NCBI GenBank assembly: GCA_002077045.2 | Contig: KZ111147.1 | Coordinates: forward strand, 1,389,067 to 1,453,066 | Direction of reading: 5' to 3' | Length of the DNA stretch: 64,000 bases | Origin: Rachicladosporium sp. CCFEE 5018 | Lineage: Eukaryota; Ascomycota; Dothideomycetes; Cladosporiales; Cladosporiaceae | Shown here: positions 55,843 to 64,000 of the stretch, in pieces | Position numbering within the stretch: position 1 is the stretch's first letter | How the letters are laid out: every line of letters starts with the position of its first letter | Program-made: the position numbers and the translations under genes | Notes under the pieces: model-generated | What the model was told of the DNA's origin: nothing | Seen by the model: only the letters and a program-made list of their open reading frames with translations | Database searches by the model: none

Positions 55843-57686
55843 CCAGGGTCAGTGTGCGTATGTCAATGACAACTTTTCCTGTTTTCCCTATGTGCAATCA
55901 GTCCACCGCCCGTCGCTGTGTTTGCATATTCGTGACTTTCGTTAGCGTTGCTCCCTCAATCGTACCTTCCCTCCATATGCTCTCTTGACATGATCTGCTA
56001 CATGATGTCGAGCTTGCCGTCGCCGGCGGAGCTATGCGGGAGCTAGTGGGCGTACAGTACTTTATTCTGACCCTGCTGGCATCACTACACCGCAGCAGGC
56101 CCAAAGAAAGGATATGAAGTCCACGCCCTGGGGTTCATACACTGTATTCTGGGCACACCCATCGCAGCGCGCGATGGAATCTGCCCTTCGGCAGGCCGAA
56201 TATCAAGTACTCAACCTCAGGACTAGTAGTGCATCAAGGACGCACTCGCAGACTGGCGCTCTGCCGCACCTACGCGGACATCGATGTCAGTCAAAGCGAT
56301 GAACTTGCTCTACCGCTCCAACAGCATTGACGGCGGCATAACTTTAGCTTAAGGGGAATTCGCGGCCAGCCAGAATGCTGAATCACTCACCAACCGACCT
56401 AGCAGCATCTTTCTCAGCAGCCGACGATGCGTCCGTCCGACTTGCACGCATACACGCACAAAAGTCCAAACATACACTCGGAACCAGATCGCACCTCACT
56501 CCTACAATGGACAGCAGATACTACTACAACCGAAACGGCCGCACCACAATCGACCCTCGCACTCGCGCTTCAGGTCCCCGCAAGCCTTTCGCTGCTCCTC
56601 GAGCTGGAGTCTACAATCAGGTTGGCCAGATGAGGAACGGCCATGAGAGGCAGATGTGGGCCGGCTTTCACACGGGTGGGTAGTGGATGCCGGGCCCGAC
56701 TTGGAGGAATGGCGATGGGAGTCGGGGCCATGGGTACTGGGGCCCTGGTAGACGTTGAGATGGGATAGATGGGAGAGAGGTACCAGGAGAGCATAGGCTG
56801 GAGTAAGTGGCTAGCTGCTTGGGCGTTTGGGTAATTCATTGACTTGCTTGACTCTATTTCCGTCTCCAACGTCACCAACTGTCTAATTTCGGCAATACTG
56901 GACGAACCTGTACGGGCTGTGATCGGTACAGATCGTCGCAGAGAGCGCATTTGTGTCAAGTCGGAATATTGGGGACGTGTCACGATTATGACTCCTATGG
57001 ATCACGGTGGGACTGCCAGTCGTTTTGTGAGTAACGTCGATGGTGTACTCTGCCCTTCATGACCAACGGTCTACACACTCAACCCACGCGAGCAACAGAG
57101 GAAGCGGACCGCTCAGTGACCTCCTAGGAAGGACAACGCTAGTATATGCACCGCTGCAATAGTACATACGTCGCCACGCTGGTGGCGAGAGTTTTGTTCT
57201 CCCCAGGAGCTTTCGAAAGCAGCACCAGCGGCGATCTACTATCGCAGCGCAGCATATACAAGCAGCATCGACCGTGAGGACCACTCGAGTGGTCCGCTAC
57301 CCTGTCTTTCGAGCTGCACGACAGTATGCGTCGTTGACATGCTCAGCATTGGCAAAGAGACCATTTTAGATCCGAACGCCCACAGCACGGAAGAACAGAT
57401 GGCTCATTGACCGATCACCGCAGCAGCATAGACGCTTGTGCCGGTCACGCCGCGACAGTTGTGACCACCGCGGATAGCTGCCGTTACATCTGGGCCCCAG
57501 CATTGACGACTTTGACGACTAGGCTTATAAGCAGTTCGTTGCGAGTCTCAGGACGATGGAATCCTTACACCCATACCATCGCTTTCGGACCATCAACCAT
57601 CATCCATCTACCCATCTACCTCAACCCACTACCCCAGATCGACACCGCCCAACTCTCATACCGTCAGCTCCAAGTCAAAGCCCATC
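55843..57686. other. Expanded spacer with about 1 kb absent from copy 1
   Basis: 1,844 bp against 931 bp in copy 1. Similarity to copy 1 holds to about 56,095 and resumes at about 57,085. The part between is present only here and contains a 58-codon frame (see separate entry). I found no terminal inverted repeats, target duplications or transposase-like frame, so its origin is open. Confidence 0.6.
56507..56683 (+). CDS. Small Tyr/Arg-rich ORF in the copy-2-specific segment
   Basis: 58 codons beginning MDSRYYYNRNGRTT and ending in WAGFHTGG. The residues are strongly biased (Arg, Gly, Tyr, Pro), with third positions rich in C. A longer in-frame start at 56375 exists. The C-biased codon use looks more coding-like than the surroundings, but there is no homologue I recognise and no copy-1 partner. 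Treat as a candidate only. Confidence 0.3.
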   Translation: MDSRYYYNRNGRTTIDPRTRASGPRKPFAAPRAGVYNQVGQMRNGHERQMWAGFHTGG

Positions 57687-57935
57687 ATGAGCGGATACGA
57701 CAACAAAAACTATCAACCCCAGAGCGCCGAGGACGATGGCAAGCCCGCGGTACATCCGTCCGCGAATCCTAGTAGGCCCTCGAACCCCTACGCCAGCGGC
57801 GCTGCGCAGACCGCGCACAGTAATGCGCAGGAGGAGAAGAGGAATCCGCCAATGCTCCACCATGAGCGGCACCCAGAGATGTACGAGCGAGGTGCGGGTG
57901 GGTATAGGCCCGACGCGGATGGAGGCCGTCGCTGA
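57687..57935 (+). CDS. Small conserved hydrophilic protein (copy 2)
   Basis: 82 residues, same length as copy 1, with about eight substitutions (such as NKNYQPQ, ANPSRPS, DADGGRR) and no indel. The central ASGAAQTAHSNAQEEKRNPP is unchanged. Conservation between otherwise diverged spacers supports a real gene. Function unknown. Confidence 0.65.
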   Translation: MSGYDNKNYQPQSAEDDGKPAVHPSANPSRPSNPYASGAAQTAHSNAQEEKRNPPMLHHERHPEMYERGAGGYRPDADGGRR

Positions 57936-58368
57936 AGCGGTGGAATCATGTTGAGTGGAAACATGCTATAGCGTAGCAGGCGTTGCGCGGGCGTTTGAGT
58001 CATTGAATGGAATTCTTAGCTTCATGTTTCCCGGTTCCTTGTCCTTACCATGATACCGAGTTCGTATAGCGAGACTGCGAGATCTACAACATTCAAGGAG
58101 TTTCGCGATGCCGCCAAGGAAGACCGAATCTATCTTTCCAAATTCGCATTTGCATTGACCGTAAATCGTTGTAGAATTCGCGAGTTGTCATTCGAGATAT
58201 GTTCTGATCAATGGGCAAGTAAGCTGTCAAGTTAAGGTTTGGTGGATGTTCACTTCGAACAAAGCTTATCAGCCACGCGAACGAGCAAGCTTCACGTGCC
58301 ATGATCCCACACTTCATCCACTCTCAAGTCGTGTCGCAAGCGTAGGCTTCGTCCGGCGCATTGCAATC
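57936..58368. promoter_or_regulatory. Spacer before the CDF transporter gene (copy 2)
   Basis: 433 bp. The middle part (about 58,080-58,220) differs strongly from copy 1, while both ends align. Nothing specific is seen. Confidence 0.35.
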
Positions 58369-60322
58369 ATGGCCGACCACGCCTCGCCCGAGGATCGCGA
58401 TGGACACCCTCGCACCTATCGCTTCCCGGGCATGAAAGGTTACCTGCCACTCGGGGAGGAGGGCAGATCACTCTCCACGCGTGGCCAAGCTCTACCTACG
58501 TTGATATCGAATCGCTCGAGCACGAACGTCGCTGGCTTGAACCAACGGCCCAAGTCTACGAGACGGCGGAGCAGTGTCGGCGAGGATCTGCAGAGACGCA
58601 GTACGGAGCGGAGTCGAGAGAGTGGGCACCAGCATGGAGTGGATCGAGATATTGAGACTGGGAAGAGGCAGGCGTTTGTGCCGGTGTGGGGAGAGCATGA
58701 GGTGGCTGCTATGTAAGTCTCGCGCGATGGTGCTAGGGGTGAATAGACGATTCTGCGCTGAAGACAATGCATGCGCCGTGGACGGGAGTACACCTTGCTC
58801 GCAACCCGTGCTGACCACAAACCGCACAGGAACGATCGTAGAATGAGCGTTTTGAACACGCCGCAAATGCGCTCCCAGCGTCTGATCGGCAATAGCAACC
58901 CTCGCTATCGCTGGGAGAAGTACTACAAGACCGAGCAGGACTTGTCCAAGCTGAGCAAACCACTGCGCGCGTACTACGAGCGCTGCAACTCGCTGATCCA
59001 GAACTACTTGTACATTGATCGCCTACTGGACAGTAGTCTGCCGCACAACCTGATCCAGGAGTATCAGCAAGGTGCTCCGCAGCACTCTGCGATCCATGGC
59101 AATGAGCCGCACGTCCCCAGCACAATCTGCGAGGAGTCGACACCAGCAAGCACGCCACCAGCCAGTGAGACTCTCGAATCACAGCATGAAGGCAACGGCC
59201 AGCTAGGTGCGCAACCTCACAAAGTGAATCGCACCAAGGACATCTTCCGCGTGAAGCGTGATGACGAGAGCACGCCTCTGCTGGCTCGCAAAGCTGCCGA
59301 AGACGAAGACGCTGGCGACGCGGATGAAGTACAGATCATGCCTCCGGACTTCGAAGTGGAAGAGGAGACTGACTCGTCTTCTCGCGTTGTGACCGTTGCA
59401 ATCTACCTCAACCTTGCTGCGAACACCATACTGTTGGTTATGAAGATCATTGTCGTGGCTATGTCGTCCTCTGTATCTGTGCTTGCGAGTTTGGTAGATG
59501 CAGCATTGGACTTCCTTTCGACTGCGATCATCTGGGTCACGACGTATCTGATCGCAAGGAACGATCAATATGTGAGTGAACCAAGCTACAACTATACCCG
59601 TGGGTCGAAAGACACTGACACTCAAACAACAGGCTTACCCGATCGGTCGCCGACGTCTCGAGCCCGTCGGCGTTCTCGTCTTCTCCGTCATCATGATTAC
59701 CTCCTTCGTCCAGGTCGCTCTCGAAGGCGTGCAGAAGCTTAACGGGCCTGATCACAGCATCGTCCAGCTCACGGTTCCCGCGATAGCGATAATGGCTGGT
59801 ACAGTCGTCATCAAAGCCGGCTGCTGGTTCTGGTGTCGCCTCATACACAACTCCTCCGTTCAGGCGCTTGCTCAGGACGCTATGACAGACGTCGTGTTCA
59901 ACTTCTTCTCCATCGTCTTCCCGCTCCTTGGCTTCTACGCCAAAGTATGGTGGCTCGATCCGCTTGGTGGAATCTTGCTATCACTGTATGTGATCTTCAA
60001 CTGGTCCACAACATCGTCCGAGCACATCCGGAATCTCACCGGGGCGGCAGCGAGCGCAGATGAGCGAAACATCTTGCTTTATCTTACCATGCGGTTCGCG
60101 AAAACTATCAAACATATACAGGGGCTACAGGCTTACCACAGCGGAGACAAGCTTGTGGCCGAGGTGGACATCGTTTTAGATGAGGCCACGAGCCTGAGAG
60201 ATAGTCACGACCTCGGAGAAAGCTTACAGTACGTGCTGGAGAGCGTGCCGAGTGTTGACCGCGCTTTCGTGCACATGGACTATGCACCTTACAATCTGCC
60301 GAGTCACATGTCGCAAGGGTGA
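58369..60322 (+). CDS. Cation diffusion facilitator (Mn-CDF type), intact copy 2
   Basis: Three exons, 58369-58712, 58830-59571 and 59633-60322, 591 residues, same structure as copy 1. Both metal-site motifs are complete: DAALD in helix 2 and DAMTD in helix 5 (second Asp codon at 59888-59890). Exons 2 and 3 are nearly identical to copy 1, while exon 1 and the first intron carry more changes. The likely role is manganese or zinc removal from the cytosol into the secretory pathway or vacuole. Confidence 0.94.
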
Positions 60323-60509
60323 AGAGGCAGATCACTTTGGGAGGCAGTAATGTATCATAGACGTACAGCAATTTGAACTGCGCCAACGTAGCAAATGACG
60401 TGCGAGGGGACTAGGTGGGGGAGTCAAAGGCTACCAAAATATGTATTCGAATGCGACAATCCTTTCCACCCATCCATCTCCACTCCTACCACCCTGAGCA
60501 CTCTCCAAA
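60323..60509. promoter_or_regulatory. Short ADI1 promoter (copy 2)
   Basis: 187 bp, about 97 bp shorter than in copy 1, because the segment with CACGTG is absent. The last 110 bp before the start are almost identical to copy 1. Confidence 0.5.
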
Positions 60510-61157
60510 ATGAAAGCCTACTACTACGACAACGTCCCCGGCGATCAACGCCTTCCCCATGACTCCGGCCGCCCCGTCCCTCCATCGGCTCTCGAAGCTC
60601 TGAATGTCACACACCACTACCTGCCTGATGACCTCGACTCAGTGAACAAGATCGCCACATCCCGCAACTACAAGAACCGAGACGAGATTGAGATCTCGCC
60701 CACACTCCTGCCGAACTACGAGGAGAAGGTGAAGACGTTCTTCCACGAGCATCTGCACGAGGATGAAGAGATTCGGTATATTTTGGCTGGGGGCGGGTAC
60801 TTTGATGTGAGGGGGAAGGGGGATGAGTGGATTCGGTTGAGGTTAGAGAGGGGAGATCTGATGATCATGCCGGCGGGGATTTATCATCGATTTACTACTG
60901 ATGAGGAGAATGTGAGTGCTCGTACCTTCCAATGGCAAGCTTCCATGGCTGACTGAGCACCGTAGTATACCAAAGCGTTGCGACTATTCAAGGAAGACCC
61001 CAAGTGGACGCCACTCAAGCGTAGCGAGGATACGGACGCAAATGAGTACCGCAAGGAATACCTCAAGTCGCGTGACGGGTCTGAGGAGAATGTCACGAGT
61101 GGGCAAGCCAAGGATGGGACACTGGATGCTGTGCCTGGGGAGCAGAGGATTACTTGA
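60510..61157 (+). CDS. ADI1: Acireductone dioxygenase, methionine salvage (copy 2)
   Basis: Two exons, 60510-60911 and 60966-61157, 197 residues. Same ligands as copy 1 (HLHEDEE and the His of PAGIYHRF). The 54-bp intron (donor GTGAGT, CTGAC branch, acceptor TAG) is unrelated in sequence to that of copy 1, although it sits at the same codon. Exon 1 is almost unchanged until its last 40 bp, where synonymous changes become frequent. Confidence 0.93.
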
Positions 61158-61681
61158 GCGTCGCCACAGGGGAGGTGTAACGATGAACGACGTGACATGA
61201 CTATATGTACAAAAATTGACTGTCTACGGCGTGTACTGCCCAAGCCGTCACTCGTTACGCACAAACCAACAGCCACCTGAACCCAACAGCTACTCTCATG
61301 CCGGACAAGGCTACTGAGACCGCTTTGCCGCTTCCACGCTGGTGCTTCAAAGCTGCGCGATACGCTGGAGCTATCCTAGCCGGACAGATGGCTCGCGCAG
61401 TGGCGAACACCGCGGGACACCGTTCAGTCGAGCAGTCGAGACTGGAGCGCGTGCCCGGACTCGACTTCTTGTCTGCTGAAGCGCTCCCGAGACCAGGTAA
61501 AGGTAAGGGCGACGACATTGCGTTCGCAGCAGTTCTGCGAAGGATGACGATGTCTGTCGTGTTTCCTGGACCACTGATGCCGTTCAGCATACCGTGAGTT
61601 CAGTCGCATAGTCCAAGCCAGCCTAGACATGCCCGTTCCAACTGTATATCTCTCTGCTGAATTTCTCCGACGTCTCCGTGT
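61158..61681. other. Haplotype-specific spacer between ADI1 and ATG101 (copy 2)
   Basis: 524 bp with no visible similarity to 47,545-48,263. A 99-codon plus-strand frame (61,298-61,597) overlaps a 111-codon minus-strand frame. Neither has motifs or a copy-1 partner, so neither is called. Confidence 0.45.
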
Positions 61682-62303
61682 TCAGCCTCCGGTTCCCCGT
61701 TTCACACCCATGACCCAAGGAAACACTCCCCCCTCCACCCCACCCTCCGTAATCGGCGGCACAACTCCCGCCGCCTCTCCACCCACAGCCCCCATAACCC
61801 TCTTCACACCCTCCTGCAATCCTGCCTCCATCTCCCGTCTCTCAATCCCCCTCACCCTGACCTCGATAACCCAAGTCTCCCACACAGTCTCCTCCTCTCC
61901 TTTGCCGCCGAACCAGCCTGTCTTGCGCGGTCGTCGGCGCTCGAGGAACTGTAGAGTCAGTGTCGCGGATGGTGTTGAGGTGGATTGCGAGGGCGTGTCG
62001 AGATAGCGGAGGAGGGTTGAGAGGTGGGTTTCGAGCGTTGTGGGGATTGAGGTGGGGTTTGTGATGAGGGGCAGGGTTGTGTCGAGGATTTCGTGGGTAG
62101 TGGGAGGGAGGGCCGTGAAGATGCGGTGGAAGAAGATGGTGTGAAGGAGGGCTATGTCCAAGTCTTAGAATGTGCGAATCTTGGTGTATAAGGTAATTAT
62201 CGTGGGGGGGTGGGGGGGGGCGGGGACCTTTGACAATATCTTTCACGTTCGCGCGATCAGCTGTCACGGAGAGGGTATGTGTGGGAGGGCCTCGGGAGTC
62301 CAT
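61682..62303 (-). CDS. ATG101: Autophagy protein Atg101 (copy 2)
   Basis: Two exons, 62303-62228 and 62151-61682, 181 residues. It is three codons longer than copy 1 because of an insertion in the loop DTPSQSTSTPSATL. The donor is again GTCCCC, and the C run after it is interrupted and longer than in copy 1, so the odd donor is shared by both copies. The WF-finger region (KTGWFGGKG) is the same. Confidence 0.9.
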
Positions 62304-62525
62304 TGCTTGATGATGAGATGCATGAGGAAAGGGTGTGAGACGATGTACATGCTGGAGCTTGCTATCTGTAAGACTTTTGGGGGTGCTGAGATGAGTAATA
62401 TGTGATAGCATTACGCAGGACAGACACACCGAAGGCGCCGAATGATAACATTGACGGAGACGACAACAGGGTACATGCCTTGTCTCAAGCGTAGGACAGG
62501 TCGCGATCAATGATCTGCTTCTTGC

Positions 62526-64000
62526 TCATCGCAAGCAATTATACATGCTGCTCGCCTCCCAAATGACCAGCCCTCTACGACCAACTACTCGCTGTAAGGT
62601 GGGCCAGATGCCATCCTCCCCAAAGTCAAGGTCGTCCATCCCGATGTGCGCCCGATCGCGCCAGACCTCCTTCAGCTGCAGGTCATAGTGTGATCTGTCA
62701 ACGGTGCTCCAATCAACAGTGCCAGTATTGGTGAACTGGTCGAGAAAAGTAGCACTTGCCGGCGCGACCAAGAATGTTCTGGACCATGGCGGTATCGACG
62801 CGCAGTACATAGCAGACGCCATTTGAGTCACCAAAAGAGATCCATCTAGGCCCATAAGGTCGATGACCTCGATCGTGCTACTCGAACCATTCTGACCTAT
62901 ATCCCCTTGATCGCCGTACAATACCGCTCGTCCGTCGAGCAGGTAATGGGGCGGGGAGTAAGTTTTCCAGTAGTAAAGATCAGTCACGTTCGGCTGCGCT
63001 GCTACCCAGGTCTGCGCAGACACGATGCCGCCTTGGTGGTATGTGCCGAATAGAACGCCCGCAAGAGTGTTGAAGATGATCCACGCCGTCACCCAGGCTT
63101 GGGAGAAGCGCTTCGGCAAGCGTATGCTGGCAAGAAGTAAGGGTATGGCGGGTTGCAAGAATCGAGCTTCCTGGTGCTGGAAGCAAGACAGCAGAGCTAT
63201 ACCAGTGACTGCGGTCCAGAAGAGAGTGCCGTGATTGCCGAAGGGCAAGAGGAGCACTGCTGGACCGAGAAGCTGAGGCAGATTTACCAAGAAGTGCTGA
63301 TAGAATGGATGGAGGCCATGCTTTGCAAGATTTGACGAGTCGAGATTGTAGATGAGATTGTTCCAAGGTGTGAGCACTGCATTGGTGGGAAGATCGCGGA
63401 AGCGGATGTTCGAGACTGATAGGCCAGAGTAGATCGAAGTGTCTAGTAGTATTGCGCTGAAGAGCACGATTACAGCAGTGATTAGTATTACGAGTATGCG
63501 TAGGGGCTTATGCAAGAGGTGCGGTACTAGCTGTACTGCGGGTATCAATATGAATGCAGGAAAGGTGATGCGATTGAAGATGCCTAAGGCGCCGAGGAAT
63601 GCAAGCACAATGCAGGCAGTGCTCTGAGTATGCGCTGGGTCATCGCGAATGCGCCTGATCAAGACCAGTACCCAGAGCACGGTCAGCGTCTCGATGCTGT
63701 TCGAGAAGGTGTGTGTCTGGAATGTCCAGGTAGCGTAGGAAGATGCAATGAGAGTGATGGCAGTTTGGCGGTGCTTTGGTAGGGGGATCAGCTCATGTAT
63801 GGCCCAATCTTCGAGGATGAAGCTGAGCATGAACATCACCAGCCGCAATGCGTAGAATGCTACGTGAGCTGGCACTGGGCCATATCCAAGGCCTTCCCAG
63901 ATCCACTTGAGCAGCGTCAGAGGTGCGCCGTAGATGAGCCATAGTGGGAAGTAGCTGCGGATAGCATTCGATGACTTGAATTCCCATGTTTGATGACTCG
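62526..64000 (-). CDS. SMP3: GPI mannosyltransferase 4 SMP3, runs off the window (copy 2)
   Basis: 490 residues visible; the reading frame is open to the window edge, starting SHQTWEFKSSNAIRSYFP. That is the family sequence just after the lumenal HPDE-type loop, so only a short N-terminus lies outside. It contains the HQEARFLQP motif and LTPWNNLIYNLDSSN. Differences to copy 1 are few and conservative. The ER enzyme adds the fourth mannose to GPI anchors. Confidence 0.93.
   Translation of the reverse strand, partial: SHQTWEFKSSNAIRSYFPLWLIYGAPLTLLKWIWEGLGYGPVPAHVAFYALRLVMFMLSFILEDWAIHELIPLPKHRQTAITLIASSYATWTFQTHTFSNSIETLTVLWVLVLIRRIRDDPAHTQSTACIVLAFLGALGIFNRITFPAFILIPAVQLVPHLLHKPLRILVILITAVIVLFSAILLDTSIYSGLSVSNIRFRDLPTNAVLTPWNNLIYNLDSSNLAKHGLHPFYQHFLVNLPQLLGPAVLLLPFGNHGTLFWTAVTGIALLSCFQHQEARFLQPAIPLLLASIRLPKRFSQAWVTAWIIFNTLAGVLFGTYHQGGIVSAQTWVAAQPNVTDLYYWKTYSPPHYLLDGRAVLYGDQGDIGQNGSSSTIEVIDLMGLDGSLLVTQMASAMYCASIPPWSRTFLVAPASATFLDQFTNTGTVDWSTVDRSHYDLQLKEVWRDRAHIGMDDLDFGEDGIWPTLQRVVGRRGLVIWEASSMYNCLR

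Larger units (their letters stand above)
50566..63899. repeat. Diverged duplicated block 2, copy 2
   Basis: Repeats the genes of 37,753-50,465 in the same order and orientation, with several-percent substitutions and larger indels. It continues without a break past the point where copy 1 stopped, giving more of SMP3. Confidence 0.95.

Noticed and set aside
55843..57686. Transposable element as the source of the extra 1 kb in copy 2
   Set aside because: No terminal inverted repeats, target-site duplications, poly-A tail or transposase/reverse-transcriptase frame could be seen.
1..64000. CRISPR arrays, rRNA, tRNA genes and bacterial-type operons
   Set aside because: Spliced genes and eukaryotic families show a fungal nuclear genome; no regularly spaced direct repeats and no tRNA-like box A/box B pair was noticed.
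1..64000. Secondary-metabolite or defence gene cluster
   Set aside because: The genes are housekeeping and unrelated in pathway; no polyketide synthase, NRPS, NLR-like or toxin-like protein was found.

Overview
The window is nuclear DNA of a filamentous ascomycete. Genes are interrupted by short introns, mostly 45-75 bp, with GT donors, CTGAC/CTAAY-type branch sites and AG acceptors. Several fungal-specific families are present: a WOPR regulator, Pet127, an SMP3 mannosyltransferase, a Ytp1-like protein and an HPP membrane protein. The gene content and the side-by-side presence of near-identical and several-percent-diverged copies would suit a heterozygous or hybrid-diploid black yeast of the Dothideomycetes (Hortaea-like). 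That placement is inference; no marker here proves the species. I found no tRNA, rRNA, CRISPR array or intact transposon.

Region 1-29,956 reads as an ordinary single-copy segment. In order it holds a WOR1/SGE1-type WOPR regulator behind a long non-coding leader, mitochondrial cardiolipin synthase (CRD1), a sucrose/alpha-glucoside transporter (SUT1-like, minus), the nucleotide-excision-repair ATPase RAD16 (minus), PET127 with a very long N-terminal extension (minus), the SM protein VPS45, an HPP-family membrane protein, an RFX transcription factor, and the P5B ATPase YPK9 (minus).

At 29,957-30,056 there is a gap of exactly 100 Ns. The sequence after it (30,057-35,563) repeats 24,450-29,956 at a constant offset of 5,607 with only nine visible substitutions. 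It therefore gives a second RFX 3' end and a second complete YPK9. New sequence then carries the GTPase gene RBG1 in seven exons.

From 37,753 to 50,465 comes a second block: two small basic Myb/SANT-like proteins, SWI5 (minus), a YTP1-like gene, a small hydrophilic protein, a CDF cation transporter, acireductone dioxygenase (ADI1), ATG101 (minus) and SMP3 (minus, cut by the gap). After another 100-N gap (50,466-50,565) the whole block occurs again (50,566-63,899), starting inside the last codons of RBG1. Gene order is the same, but there are several-percent differences and large indels.

The simplest reading is that both tandem duplications are allelic or homeologous contig ends joined by a scaffolder rather than real tandem arrays. 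On that reading the second block gives a natural two-haplotype comparison. Copy 1 carries a frameshift in the second small basic gene and an Asp-to-Asn change in a CDF metal-site motif. Copy 2 has lost a splice acceptor in the first small basic gene, has about 1 kb of extra sequence with a small ORF, has a replaced ADI1 intron, and lacks a roughly 100-bp promoter segment containing CACGTG. The ADI1-ATG101 spacer is unrelated between copies. I did not find a convincing new multi-gene system; the haplotype lesions and the pair of small basic proteins are the most interesting items.
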